The notes beneath the pieces were generated by a model that did not search any database, had not been told where the DNA came from, and worked only from the letters and a program-made list of their open reading frames with translations. 64,000 bases of DNA from Temnopleurus reevesii (taxonomy: Eukaryota > Echinodermata > Echinoidea > Temnopleuroida > Temnopleuridae): positions 169,000-232,999 of the forward strand of contig BQKZ01000034.1 in assembly GCA_036244855.1 (NCBI GenBank), read 5' to 3'. Below are positions 39,101 through 48,198 of this stretch, piece by piece (the stretch's first letter is position 1; every line of letters starts with the position of its first letter). A program made the translations under genes and the position numbers.

Positions 39101-42100
39101 AGCATAAGACAAATTCTGATATCTACGATTTCCCTGAATCTGGATCAACTGAGCACAAGCAGCCACTGAACAAAGCACCAGCAACTCGTGCACGTGGAAG
39201 AAGCAGGGGCACAAGAGGTGCTGGCAGAGGAAGAACGAGAGCTAATTCAAGAGGAGGGGCGATGAAAATCAAAGATGAACTTGCGGCGATTGAACTACAG
39301 CAACAGCAGCAGAGGATGGCTCTACAGGCTCAAGCTGCTGCCCAGGCCATGCATGCTCAACAGGGTCAGGGAGTTCGTGTGGATGTCACCCAAGATGAAA
39401 CTGTGTCCGCACTCCTGGAGCTGAGCACCGGAAAGCCAGTGATGACCTCGGCCACAACTGCGCCTCCTCAGATCAGTCCAGTGGCTATGATGCAGTCTCC
39501 TGATGGCCAGAAGGTCCCACAACCTGATCCATGGCTCACCCAGCAGATGAACTTGCAGCAACAACAACATCAACAACAGCAACAACAACATGCACAACAT
39601 CAACAACAGCAACAACAACATCAACATCAGCAGCAACAACAACACCAACAACAACAGCACCACCAACAACAACATCTACCACAGCAGCAACAGCAGGCAA
39701 TTGCCACTTCAGGATCTGTTGTACCTCCCGGATCTCATGCAGGCCCTACTCTATCAAGCAGTGGGGTAGCTGGAGCTCCAGAAAGACCTCCACAGTTCAG
39801 CAATGCCCCTGCAACAAATCCTAACTTCATAGGCATGCCACATGGCCAACATCCCCCTGCATCAAGTGGCATGCCTGTTGCCAACCAGGCACCGATGTCA
39901 CAAGCTCACAATCTACCTGGAAAGATGGCTCCTGGACAGCAATCTGCGCAAGGTATGCCCTCATCAGTCGCGAGTGGCACGATGCAAACTCCTTCTGTCA
40001 GTATGCCAACTGTTGTAGCAGCACTGTCTACGCCTCCCACATCTCACATGGCCATGCAAGATCCCAACAGCAACCAAAAGAAACCGAGACAGCAACGACC
40101 CAGGAAGACGAGAAGGGATTCAGGCTCAGAGCAGGGTAACTGGATGCCAGGAGGTCAGATGCCGCAACAGATGGTTCCTGGTCAGCACTTCAACATGCAG
40201 CAGGCTGCACAGCTCTATGGGCCTCAGAAGAGCCAGGCCGTTGCAGCTGTTGAACAGCATTTTAATGAGGCACTCGCCAAGTTACCACGCAACCAGCAGA
40301 ACAGGCTTCCAGGACATCCACAGCCTCAAGAACAGATGCAGCTACCACACCACATGCATCCTCCTAGTAGCACTGCTGAAGCACTGGCTAATGCTAACCA
40401 TCATGCAATGGCCCAGCTGAAGCCTGGCCAAACGGGACCATCGGCAGCGATGGAAGCACCAACGATCGTCAAGCATCTCGTCTCGAATGGCCCAGTAACA
40501 GGGGCCAATACAACCACCTCGTCATCAGTACTTCACACAACAACTATGGCCAACTTGCCACAGACATCTGCTGCAGGGATCATGCATGCTGGACATCCAG
40601 GGTTCCCAAGTGGATTACTCGCACAATCCTCCGTCAGCCAACCTTCAAGTTTATCTCCAACTGTACAGTACTCTCGTCCACCAAGTGCCACCACGTCCGC
40701 CGGGCTCACACCCAGTATCCCATCATCGCAGGGTAACCCCGTCCAACAGGTGCGAGGAGCACAAGGAGGTAACCTTAGAGTGCCCGTCTCGGTGGCAGCA
40801 CCGACTCTTCCTAATGCAAGTGTCTTGAGGGCAGCATTGACGGACCACAAGCCTAATGGCAAGAAGGAGTCCGATGGAAATGTGAAACCTGGGCAGGGCA
40901 GAGCACCTGGTGATAACAAAGGAATGCATGTCAACCTACCTCAGCAGCCAAGTGGCCTTGACCCAAGTCAACATCCGCACATCGAGCTCAGATCCTACGC
41001 ACAGATGCAGAATCCTGCTCAGATGCACAAGAAAGCTGAAGAGGCCGAGAAGATGGCTGCTGAACAGAGAGGACAGAAGAACACTCCTCTAGAGCAGCGG
41101 TTGCCGCCGATGATCAGGGTCACGGATTCGATGGCTTATCTTCCGTCTGGAAGTCACCTCCCTCAAGGGTCTGCGGTGATGAGACAGCAGCAGGTCAGGC
41201 ATCCTGTACCAGGGATGACGTACGGAATGCATGCACAGGTGGTTGATCCGATGTCGGAGTCCCGCAACCTCGGCCAGCCCATGCCTGGCATCGTGCCTGT
41301 CCCTGGACTTGACATGAGCAAGTCTGGGATTCCTGGCCCAATGTTTCCACCAGGGACCTTCAGGGTGCCTCAGCCAGGTTTCCCCAGGATGATCTACCAG
41401 CAGGGCATGCCTGAGGCATCATCTGGCGGATCACCACGTCTACCAACACCAAGTGCATCATCTCCTGGAGTATCACCCAGAGTCAAATCACCAGCCATGG
41501 CTCATGCCGATCGCCCGCAGCCGATCCCAACACCGGAACGTCGCGACCAGCTCACCCCTGACCACGTCCAGATCATGCCTGGCGCTATGACAGCAGGTGT
41601 GTCTCCAAGAGCTCCAGGAATATCCTCAGGTATTCCACCAAACAGGATGGACCTGAGCATGCGGACTATCACGCACCGTGGCATGCCGCAAATGGTCGTC
41701 CGACCACCAGGCTATGGCGTCGAACCTCGCTCTCAAGGTGGCAAGGCGGAAGAAGCCGCGAAGCTGGACCAGCAGCAGCCCATGATCCTCGGCATCCCAA
41801 CAGAACCCCTCCACCTGCAGGACCCTCACCTTGCCTCGCCACGACCCATCGGCGGACCGGAGAAGACCACCACGCCAGGACTCGAGCACTACCGACAGAC
41901 TCACCCAGGAGCTGGGCGCAAGGAAGACCTGATGATGAGACCACCAGGGCAGGAGTTCCGTCCAAACGTGATGATGAGGGAAGCTGTTCCGCACATGTCC
42001 TGGCCTGGACAGGGCTTACCAGACATGCCCATGCATCCTGGAACCATACAACCCATGCAGCTACCAGCTCACATGCCTGTCAAGGGAACCGACTCACTCA

Positions 42101-44116
42101 TGGGACTTCTCATGGTAAGTTCCTATCTTCATTTCCTGCGAAATGAACTCTAGATCTGCCAAATTTCTGGAATATTTGATGAGATGTATAACTAAGCAAA
42201 TTCAGTATCAATCTCTCAAGAATAGTTTTCTCACCCTTTCGTCTTTGAGAGTAGAATTAATTGAGCTCTTTGTGTTTTCACATTCTAATATTTTAGCTAA
42301 TGAATATTCCAGAGGGTTGGCATGTCTGAGACTCAAAAACAGAAACAATCCTAACGTAACATTTATGAATGAATATAAAAAAAAAAGCAAATTGTACAGT
42401 TATGCGAAGCGGAAAGAAGCGAATTATTACATGCATCATTAGCAACAAGTTCAATTCTTTTTCATTGTTGGTCATAGAAAAGATTGTGAATAGATGATCA
42501 AAAATAAGAAATGCAGGTATTTTTAATTGAAGTATGTATGCAATTAATAATTGATTTTTTTCATTCACACTCTGATATTCGTGAAAAATCCCCTCAAAAT
42601 TGAATGTCCTCTTCTCTTTTTTGCAGCGTTATCCAGTGATGTGGCAAGGAGTGCTGGCTCTGAAGAACGAGGCAGCAGCAATCCAGATGCACTATGTATC
42701 AGGCAGTCAGACGGTCGCCCAAGACTCCCTCATCATGGCTACACCGCCCCTCCGGGTCGCCCAGAGGATGAGGCTCGAACCATCACAGCTAGATGGTGTC
42801 GGCAGCAGAATGCAGGTATGTGGATATTTTTTTAAGGCTACTCGGGTGAATTTTTCTTTGGGGGGGGGGCTGTGAGGTCAAGAATTTTTATTATTTTTTT
42901 TGCATGGGAGAGTGTCACACCAGTCACATATAAACACACAACCACTATTATATTCACAATTTTTCTGTTGGATGATGAGGGATAAGTGGCACGTAGTCTA
43001 TGGAATACAGGACTATACAAGGAATTTACAATTGTCTCTTTTTATTTATATTTATATTTTTTCATTTTTTTTCGGGGGAGGGACGTGTTCTGAAATTCCA
43101 TTTGGGGATGAATGTTACTACACTACAAACAGCCTCATGGCTATTCTCTGATGTTCAAAAAATTCCACACAATATTTATATTATTATTCCAATCCACACC
43201 ATTCTTTTCATTCACCCCCTGAAATTGCATTTTCCTGTGACCCAGTTATGAACAACAGGATTCATATTGTTAACCCATCTTATGTCTCTCTTTACACACA
43301 GGTGGAAGAAGAGTCTGTTGTGCTCCTAGCCCTTCCGTGCGGCCACGATCAGAATGACGTTATCAACCAGACCAACACACTACGAATCTCATTCATTGAC
43401 TATCTCAGCAGCAAGCAGGCCGCTGGCATCATCAACGTCGCTCCTCACGGCTCACAAAAGGTATGTAGATGGGCTAGGATTAATTCAAAATTATTTATCT
43501 TTCACAACACTATTACAAATAAAACTCATAAAGAGAAGAAAATATTTAAGAAGGTCAATCTCAGTGAAGAATTTGAGAAAGAGAAACGAAAGAAGGCTTG
43601 ACCTTGTTTGACCTTGAAGGAGGTAGTGTAGAATAAAGGTTAGAATACGGTTAAATAATATAATCCAACCATTTCCTTCCTCAAATTGAATATGCAATGT
43701 ATACATTATTTCAATCAAAATTATCATAACTGAATTAATTCTCCATTCCAGAAAATGAAATTGTGTTCGATCGCATAAGATTCTTTTATCAATCTGGTCT
43801 TGTGTCTTCCTTATAGATTTTTAGCACTATATCAAAATACATTGAGTCGAAATGCAAAATGTCCTCACTCAATCTGAAAGAGTAAAATCAATATCACTGT
43901 TGTCAATTTTAAAATATGTATACATTCCTTTTATTGCACATCATCAATTAATATTTGTTATTTTTCTCCTCTGATATGCAGGCTGCGTTTGTTCTTCACA
44001 TCTTCCCGCCATGTGACTTCACGGTGGCACATCTATCTCGTCTCTCTCCCGACCTCCTCGAGAGCGTCAAGGACATTGCCCATCTCATGATCGTCATCGC
44101 AACCGCACCATCGTAG
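7449..44116 (+). CDS. SPEN: SPEN/Split-ends orthologue, 3' part (12 exons)
   Basis: Exons: 7449-8041, 17205-17316, 20123-20211, 26212-26369, 27344-27469, 27928-28158, 29400-29602, 30042-30401, 31053-42114, 42627-42815, 43302-43460, 43982-44116. All introns visible between them are GT-AG, and the phases join into one frame of 4471 residues plus a TAG stop. Visible order: RS-rich linker (residues 1-185), RRM2 (about 187-265), RRM3 (290-360), RRM4 (369-440), charged linker, the giant exon (625-4311) with a long ER/K helix, Lys-rich, Gln/His and Pro/Met-rich regions, then the SPOC domain (about 4305-4471). SPEN proteins are nuclear RNA-binding scaffolds that repress transcription through SPOC-bound corepressors (family knowledge). 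Human SPEN is about 3660 residues; this one is longer even without its start. The RRM1 exon and promoter are upstream of the window. Family assignment is secure; individual functions are inferred from homology. Confidence 0.96.
13000..13215. repeat. Tandem duplication, unit about 108 bp
   Basis: Two units share ATTCTGTTGGGTACTCATTG and TCTTTTGAATGAGAGTAATG and are about 90% alike. Confidence 0.85.
13260..13760. repeat. Three degenerate tandem units, about 215 bp each
   Basis: Starts near 13262, 13476 and 13678. Shared core GGATTCATTTGATATTACTG, then GATATTGAATxGTAAGCCTT and a TTTTTAGTGTG block. The third unit is the most diverged. Confidence 0.75.
14402..14583. mobile_element. 180-bp inverted-repeat element (MITE), copy 1
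   Basis: Termini GGGGGTGTTG and CAACACCCCC are flanked on both sides by TAA (possible 3-bp target duplication, as in PIF/Harbinger-type elements). The inside has CACGCGCGTCTTGTTGAAT and GCAGTTGATTTGCAGTTGAT. No coding capacity. Relatives at 26916-27090, 27091-27270 and 54747-54920. Confidence 0.8.
15363..16075. repeat. Satellite-like tandem array, about 7 units
   Basis: The motif GACCTGxGATTATGGAATAT with GGCTGCAACACATGTTTGAA recurs near 15484, 15595, 15721, 15825, 15909 and 16003, with a weaker first unit at 15363. Spacing is 84-126 bp, so the units have suffered indels. Confidence 0.85.
16934..16990 (+). pseudogene. Decayed copy of SPEN RRM2 exon start
   Basis: ATTCAAGCATCAAAGATG and CAAGAAGTACGGTCA are shared with exon 17205-17316. 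The upstream intron (TACTGACCATATTTT) and an ATAG acceptor are shared too. An indel and T-rich change break the frame, a TGA follows, and the copy runs into poly-A at 16991. A tandem partial duplication with a unit near 270-300 bp. Confidence 0.8.
17205..17316 (+). CDS. SPEN: SPEN exon: core of RRM2
   Basis: The acceptor is CGTAG at 17204 and the donor AG|GTAAGC at 17317. The split Asp codon (G from 8041 plus AT) restores the frame. The peptide begins DSSIKDGLFHEFKKYG and ends RVGIVFFKR, which is the helix-1 segment and the RNP1 strand of RRM2. The match to the vertebrate SPEN block SLKDGLFHEFKKFGKV is very close. A decayed copy of the exon's 5' end and its upstream intron lies about 270 bp earlier, at 16934-16990. 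Confidence 0.95.
17398..17690 (-). mobile_element. tRNA-derived SINE, near full length
   Basis: On the minus strand a tRNA-like B box GGTTCGAATCC (about 17627-17637) sits near the 5' end. It is followed by a body with GTGCTGCACTCAACCCAGG and a tail of the GCGCCTTGGGAATTATCATG / AGTGCTATATAAAAAAACGT type, ending in a short CATTATCATTATTA repeat. Confidence 0.8.
18620..18920. promoter_or_regulatory. Candidate intronic regulatory element
   Basis: A GC-richer island in an AT-rich intron. It contains AGCCGCCATTTTGG (about 18689-18702), a near-perfect YY1 site, and CTTTCAAAG (TCF/LEF-like in reverse). No coding frame is convincing. Function is inference. Confidence 0.3.
19660..20015. repeat. Compound trinucleotide microsatellite, about 350 bp
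   Basis: Mainly CAT repeats with inner CGT and CAC blocks. All long reading frames across it (poly-Asp, poly-Ile, poly-Met, poly-Val) are products of the repeat. Confidence 0.97.
20123..20211 (+). CDS. SPEN: SPEN exon: end of RRM2
   Basis: The acceptor CTTGCAG ends at 20122 and the donor GCAG|GTAAGA begins at 20212. It encodes TEDMEKAMSASKGKLFFGCEMKL followed by SPWEGA (shown here in parts), the last helix and strand of RRM2, including the conserved KGKLFFG. It enters in phase 2 and leaves with one base. The start of the following intron, including a donor-like CAG|GTAAAA, is repeated about 167 bp downstream. Confidence 0.94.
20210..20480 (+). repeat. Tandem duplication of an intron start including its donor
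   Basis: 20209-20310 and 20377-20480 share CAGGTAA, AATCACTAAAAATCATCAAA and GACAATTTT. The second copy keeps a CAG|GTAAAA donor-like site in front of which there is no exon. Confidence 0.8.
20950..21385 (-). mobile_element. SINE fragments, minus orientation
   Basis: Positions 21225-21385 contain ACTGGGTTGAGTGCAGCACA and AGGAAATTAATGCCATG. Positions about 20950-21010 resemble the SINE tail side (GTGCAGCATTATTACCCCAG). The piece between them may be an insertion or decayed sequence. Confidence 0.6.
22915..23350. promoter_or_regulatory. Candidate intronic regulatory element
   Basis: GC-rich island of about 430 bp in an AT-rich intron. It contains GTTGCTATGGAGAC (23340-23353), close to the RFX X-box, GGCAACCATG (about 23313), GTTAATCA repeats and GCTAATTATG homeodomain-like sites. 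A GGAT repeat sits at about 23193-23213. No convincing coding frame. Confidence 0.35.
25075..25190. repeat. TCC/TTC microsatellite
   Basis: Runs of TCC followed by TTC and mixed pyrimidines. A short TAGA repeat precedes it (about 25007-25025). Confidence 0.95.
26212..26369 (+). CDS. SPEN: SPEN exon: first half of RRM3
   Basis: The acceptor CTTCTGCAG ends at 26211 and the donor GTG|GTAGGT begins at 26370. The exon encodes an acidic lead-in, then the conserved block DEFHPRATRTLFVGNL, containing the RNP2 motif of RRM3, and DELHDAFCKFGDIV. It leaves in phase 0. Human SPEN has DEFHPKATRTLFIGNLEK at the same place, so the identification is firm. Confidence 0.96.
26916..27090. mobile_element. 180-bp inverted-repeat element, copy 2
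   Basis: AGGGGTTGTTGCTCAAAA at the left and GTGAGCAACACCCC at the right. The interior GTTGCAGTTGATTTGCAGTT is identical to copy 1. Preceded by TCTAA as in copy 1. Confidence 0.8.
27091..27270. mobile_element. 180-bp inverted-repeat element, copy 3 (diverged)
   Basis: Directly abuts copy 2. AAGGGGATGTTG at the left, GCAGCAACCCCC at the right. Shares GGAACACGCCAATC with the others but is clearly older. Confidence 0.65.
27344..27469 (+). CDS. SPEN: SPEN exon: second half of RRM3
   Basis: A phase-0 exon of 42 codons between CTAACAG (ending 27343) and AAG|GTAAGT (27470). It encodes HIEIKKPQSAQPFAFLQFS, containing the RNP1 strand (PFAFLQFS), and ends LDGEYVGKNKVK. The preceding 974-bp intron contains two adjacent copies of a 180-bp inverted-repeat element. 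Confidence 0.95.
27470..27927 (+). other. SPEN intron (458 bp)
   Basis: AT-rich; no feature recognised beyond splice sites. Confidence 0.85.
27928..28158 (+). CDS. SPEN: SPEN exon: RRM4
   Basis: A phase-0 exon of 77 codons between TCCTCAG (ending 27927) and AAAG|GTCAGT (28159). It starts LGFGKSMATNCVWLDSL, carrying the RNP2 strand of RRM4, and contains the RNP1-like GMALVFFY. Both match the vertebrate SPEN fourth RRM. The exon is much richer in GC than the surrounding introns. Confidence 0.96.
28159..29399 (+). other. SPEN intron (1.2 kb)
   Basis: AT-rich. Positions about 29148-29277 carry a dispersed repeat (GGGAGTGAGAGCAA, CCAATTTTACTTCA, CAATTTAGCTCTCCTAAA) also found at about 61474-61563. 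Nothing else recognised. Confidence 0.75.
29400..29602 (+). CDS. SPEN: SPEN exon: end of RRM4 and Ser/Thr/Pro linker
   Basis: The acceptor is CATCATAG (ending 29399) and the donor AG|GTGAGT (29603). It begins VDFASRECQNHFYDRMERTGQ, the last RRM4 strand and the conserved helix after it (shown as one short stretch). It then becomes a Ser/Thr/Pro/Ala-rich linker ending in repeated ATP/TTP residues. It leaves in phase 2. Confidence 0.94.
29603..30041 (+). other. SPEN intron (439 bp)
   Basis: AT-rich; nothing seen beyond splice sites. Confidence 0.85.
30042..30401 (+). CDS. SPEN: SPEN exon: poly-Gly and RE-rich linker
   Basis: The acceptor TTTTTTTAG ends at 30041 and the donor AG|GTAGGT begins at 30402. 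It encodes REFRNYSPFESRRERRSQS, then about ten glycines from a GGC repeat (30121-30150), an acidic and Ser-rich part, and an Arg-rich end with a QRERREQQYKDRSRS-like sequence. The corresponding vertebrate region is also Arg/Glu/Tyr-rich (RQRERERER). The GGC repeat could vary in length between individuals. Confidence 0.93.
30402..31052 (+). other. SPEN intron (651 bp)
   Basis: AT-rich. About 30412-30480 weakly resembles the 5' part of the 180-bp inverted-repeat element; otherwise nothing seen. Confidence 0.8.
31053..42114 (+). CDS. SPEN: SPEN giant exon (11,062 bp)
   Basis: The acceptor CAATGCAG ends at 31052 and the donor ATG|GTAAGT begins at 42115; 3687 whole codons have no stop. Segments shared with vertebrate SPEN include EARKQRFSD (about 31720), SYRKQMEAHRKS (about 32490) and RRSSIFDQDLARLE (about 34070). 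Other landmarks: four RDP repeats (34301-34340); paired KSILKK/KSALKRK motifs (34455-34600); three acidic Ser/Asp clusters of CK2 type (35740-36093); an ER/K single-helix candidate (36325-36990); a Lys-rich nuclear-type block (37459-37640); an Arg/Gly cluster (39184-39258); a Gln/His tract (39541-39700); and a Pro/Met/Gln-rich tail up to the first strand of SPOC (TDSLMGLLM). One very large exon for the SPEN middle is typical of the family. A RBPJ-binding segment could not be identified by eye. Confidence 0.96.
42115..42626 (+). other. SPEN intron (512 bp)
   Basis: AT-rich; nothing recognised. Confidence 0.85.
42627..42815 (+). CDS. SPEN: SPEN exon: SPOC domain, part 1
   Basis: A 63-codon phase-0 exon between TTTTGCAG (ending 42626) and CAG|GTATGT (42816). 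It encodes RYPVMWQGVLALKNEAAAIQ and later PPLRVAQRMRLEPSQLDGV, both nearly matching vertebrate SPEN SPOC (KYPIVWQGLLALKND; RIAQRMRLEASQLEGV). The Arg-rich strand RVAQRMRL is the basic surface known to bind phosphorylated corepressor tails in SPOC structures, and it is retained. Confidence 0.97.
42816..43301 (+). other. SPEN intron (486 bp)
   Basis: AT-rich with a G-run (about 42860-42869) and a T-run followed by GGGGGAGG (about 43064-43080); nothing else. Confidence 0.85.
43302..43460 (+). CDS. SPEN: SPEN exon: SPOC domain, part 2
   Basis: A 53-codon phase-0 exon between TTTACACACAG (ending 43301) and AAAAG|GTATGT (43461). It encodes VVLLALPCGHDQNDVINQT and SSKQAAGIINVA, the conserved central strands and helix of SPOC (vertebrate LLLALPCGRDQEDVVSQT; QAKQAAGIINV). 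Confidence 0.97.
43461..43981 (+). other. SPEN intron (521 bp)
   Basis: AT-rich; nothing recognised. Confidence 0.85.
43982..44116 (+). CDS. SPEN: SPEN terminal coding exon: end of SPOC
   Basis: The acceptor GATATGCAG ends at 43981. It encodes 44 residues ending LMIVIATAPS, then TAG at 44114-44116. FVLHIFPPCDF and HLSRLSPDLLES match the SPOC C terminus of vertebrate SPEN, which also ends LMIVIASV at the protein end. The C terminus is therefore complete and of normal length. Confidence 0.97.
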   Translation, partial: AAFVLHIFPPCDFTVAHLSRLSPDLLESVKDIAHLMIVIATAPS

Positions 44117-44243
44117 TGACGGCAACCTGAGCAATCTCGTGAGGATGACGCCTGCCGGGATTCACAAGTTGGATCTATGAGATTTTGGTACCTCTAAAGT
44201 AACAATCAATCTGTGTGGACCATCTGATGGTGAGGATCACTGA

Positions 44244-44460
44244 ATCGGCCTCACTCTTACAGCAACTGCCTAGTGAGGCTATCGTCCATCAATTATTCCG
44301 TCTATCATTTCGATCATCTGATTACAAGGATCATCACATTGGGAGCACTCTTACAGCAAATGTTCAGCGAGGTTATCGTCAATCATTCAATAGCTCCATT
44401 TCGATCATCTGATTACAAGGATCTCCTAATTGGCAGCACTCGTACAGCAACCGCTCTCAC
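44244..44460 (+). repeat. Imperfect tandem repeat in SPEN 3' UTR
   Basis: Two full units (about 44244-44340 and 44341-44433) and a partial third. Shared: CACTCxTACAGCAA, GAGGxTATCGTC and TTTCGATCATCTGATTACAA. Confidence 0.8.
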
Positions 44461-46748
44461 ACAATTTAGATCGCATTTTGGTCCTCCTGCTTCAAATCAA
44501 GATTGTTGGAGGGAATCAAACTCATAATGATAAATGGACATGCTACCACCTAACCACCATGAAATTGTTCTGTGAAAATAACAATTTCCAGATTGCTTGT
44601 CTAGTATGTGTTAGTTGATCATGACAGTTCTGTGGAGCAAAATAGTCTTTTACAGGTTCATTTTTATCTTCTCATCAATAACTTTTAATCCAGATTGGCT
44701 TTCGTTTTGTCTCAAAATGGATGTCATGAAGATATCAAAAACATAACTCTTGACACATCATTTCATTTTTTTTAATTACAATGTTTTAAATATTCTTTGG
44801 AACAGAACATTTTCATAATATGATTCTTAAAATTTCTACCTTCCCAAAATGTAGCAAGTTTTCTTGTCTGAGAATCTTGACATAACTCAAAATTCAAAAT
44901 ATTTTCTGGCATATTCACAGATCTGCTTAACTATAGATATACTAGATCAAATAATCTGGAAATTAGCAATATAGTGGACCCTGTTATGGTGACTGAGCAA
45001 GGGAAAAATACCATCTCCTTTCCAGCAAATCTTTTTTCTCATAACTAGTATGTTCAGAAGGAGTTTTGATGTTTGGTGTCAGTTTTTACAGGACTCCAAC
45101 GTACTTGCTCACTGAAAAAGGTTAGGTGGTTAGTTAGTTGTCATTTTTAAATGGCTCCAATACGTTTGCTCATGATTTATGATGTAAGGTGGTAAATGCT
45201 TATTATGACATCAATCAACTGAAGAGATGCACCATACGATTTGACTAAAATGCCATACATGAAAGGCATTCTTTTTGGACATGAACATCTTGCGATACCT
45301 TTGAAGTCGCAAAAGATATGTTGTCATGCCGTCTTTATTTTTGAACTGAATCAAAAAATGAAAAGATTCGGGCTCTGGGGTCGCAAACCTCGTGAAAGAC
45401 TGACTCGACTCGTATTACAGTCGTACTGATTTGAAGAAAAACTTCTAAGAGAAGAGAAAGTTGTGTATTACGGAACTAGTGTTGATATATATCGAGAGAA
45501 AAACAAAAAAATATCCGTCCAGTGTTTCTAGTTATCAACTATTCTAGTCCGAGAGGGCGCTGTAAGAACCAATCATGGAATTAACCAACTTTCACACTGA
45601 AACGTATGTGTGGTGTTTAACATGCGCTCCATTGTGATGTATGATTAGTTCTTGACAGCAAACTCTTTATTTTTTTCGACAGCCGTTTATTGTTGAAACT
45701 TTGGTTGTCAAGGTGGTCGTTTGCTTGATCGAAGGATTCTCTTTTAAACGGAATTTACAAACACCACATTCGGTGTGTTTGTTCCTCTACTGTCTTTTTT
45801 TAAAGTGACGTTTTTGATTTATTGTTTTGGTTTTGTTTGATAGTGATTCCCGCATTAGTGCAAGTCCTTGTCACACTTTGTGTTTTATCATGCATGATGT
45901 GGAAGATTTTTAAGTACAGAAATGATGATGTCACATTTGTCCAGCTTCAATTGACCTTGGTTCTAAACAATTTGTTTGATGATGGCACTGTGAACCCATC
46001 ACAGGTTTAACAAATGCGCCACTCTGTTGCTTGATTGATTTTCAGGTGTACCTCATGCACACGCATGATTGTTTAGTACCAAGATTCTTGATGATGGTCA
46101 TTGTGCATCGTACTTCACTACTCATGATCATATTTCATCTGGTTTATCTGTTGTTTTTACCCGCAAGTTCACCTTTTTATTTTTCACTATTAAAATACTT
46201 TTAGACATAAATGATTGAGTCACTCTTTAGCAAACCAGTATGAGTTGATAACAGAATACATTTCTTAGAATTAGTTAGAGTGTTGTTTAAAATATGTTTG
46301 TGTTTTTTTCCTGTAGAAGTGAGAATAGCTAATAGTCAATTAGTCAGAAAATTAGTCAGAGTAGTCACGCTAGGGACCTTTTAATTTGTAGAGGTTGGTT
46401 GCAATCTTTATGTGGTCGAATCTCGATAATAATTAGCCTCTTCTCAGGGGATAATTGATATTTTTTAGCAAAGAGAGAACATTTCTTGAGATGACATTTA
46501 CCAGATAAATGTGTGTGAAATCAAAGACTACCTACTTCTCATTTTTTTTAAAGATCGAATTGAAATGAGGAGAAATAGACTCTTAATGTACTTCAATTAC
46601 TGTGCTACTATGTAGCCTGTCGGCCATTTTTTCCTCATTTTTATTTATATCAAATTCTGAAGTTCTAAAGTCATGACGGATATCTGATTATATGAGAATG
46701 AATGAACTAATCTTTCCTGTTTTGGTTTACTGATTTTTTTCTGACAAT

Positions 46749-46754
46749 AATAAA
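46749..46754 (+). terminator. Candidate poly(A) signal, SPEN
   Basis: AATAAA within the inferred SPEN 3' UTR, about 2.6 kb after the stop. The downstream GT element is not obvious, so it may be a minor site. Confidence 0.35.
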
Positions 46755-47729
46755 ACTGATTTGCACAAATTTTTCACATCAGGATATGCAATCCAACATG
46801 AGGAGAAAATTTAGGATAAACGCGGAAGAATTCTAAATAATTTTAAAGTTTACTCTATGTTTTCTTGTTTGTTATTTATTAAATCGTGTAGCATCCGTTT
46901 GTGGTATGTCTCAGATGTATGATGTAGTTAATATTTGTATGAAAGAAAGAGATCTAAATGACATATTTTTGTTAAAAAAAGGTTAAAACAACTCTTGAAT
47001 GAAAGAAAAACAAAAAAATAATCGCATAAGGAAAAAAAGGAGTATTCCGAGATTACTTTGATGTTCGATTGCCATGTTTTTATGTTTTGCTGTTTTGTGT
47101 ACATAGAGGAAGCAGAAACTCTAATCACCTTAAACCTTTATGGTTGCATCGTTATGCCGCTTCACAGTGAAGTTTGCAGTAACCATGACGACCAATTTAT
47201 CTCATGCAGGACTAACATTGATGTGTGTAAATATGTAAACATAAGAATATAAATATATATAAATATATATATTCAAAGTGAATGGACAAGACGGTGTAGT
47301 ATCAACGCTGAAGAACTTATCGTACATTGCGCTTTGAGTCCTTGAGCTTCAAAGATAAACAAACGAATAGAGGATATAGTTTTTAAAAAACGTTAGTGGG
47401 AGAAGAAATAAGCGTGGATCGTCCGCCTGGAAGCGAATTCGGGGAGCTGAAGGGCGGATTACCTTGCGGTTTGTAAAAAAGAGGATATAGTTGATTTATT
47501 GATTTCTTGTAACTATTTCTTGTAAGATATGTGTACAAAGATATTATGTATAGCAAGATGGTGTATATATTATGAATTTTTTTCTCTCTCTTTGTCTGTC
47601 ACCCCTCTCTCTCCTTTCCTCTCTCGCTCTCTCTACGCAACTTTTTATTTCCCTGCATCAAAGAGAGAGACACCCTCAGAAACGTATGATGTAAATTTGA
47701 TTTTCTTTTTTTCCTTCTTTTTTTGATAT

Positions 47730-48158
47730 CGAGGGGAAATAAAATGGAGAGATTGTGCCCATGTAAATCATAAGTGTTGAGTGTCTTCTTTGTGTAACAA
47801 TGTTGGATATGTCATTGTGGAGAGTAAATTAAGGGATGGAGAGAGAAGTAGAGAGATCAAGATAGAGAGAGGGAGATAGATGAAGGGGGAGGGTGAGAGA
47901 GATAGAGAGAGGGGGAGAGAGAGATAGATGAAGGGGGAGAGAGAGAGAGGGAGAGAAAGAGGAGAGAGAAAGATAGAGAGAGAGAGAGAAAGAGAGAGAG
48001 AGCACGGGGAGGGGAAAGAAGGAAGAGGATGAGAGAACAATTTCCTTTTTTATCATGAGAAATAAAATAAAATGATTGTGTCCATGTAAACAGTGTTGAA
48101 GAATCTTTGTTTATACAGTAGCATTATTAATGTACCATGAGAATGATGGAGCGAGTTG

Positions 48159-48198
<40 letters not shown>

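Larger units (their letters stand above)
44117..47765 (+). other. SPEN: Probable SPEN 3' UTR
   Basis: AT-rich non-coding stretch after the SPEN stop. Canonical AATAAA signals occur at 46749-46754 and 47738-47743. The second is followed within about 30 bases by a GT-rich stretch (GTGTTGAGTGTC), the best candidate cleavage region, so the end near 47765 is a prediction. Pumilio-type octamers occur: TGTAAATA near 47227 and TGTATATA near 47563. An imperfect tandem repeat occupies 44244-44460. A more GC-rich segment at about 47395-47475 is unexplained. No open frame here looks real. Confidence 0.55.
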
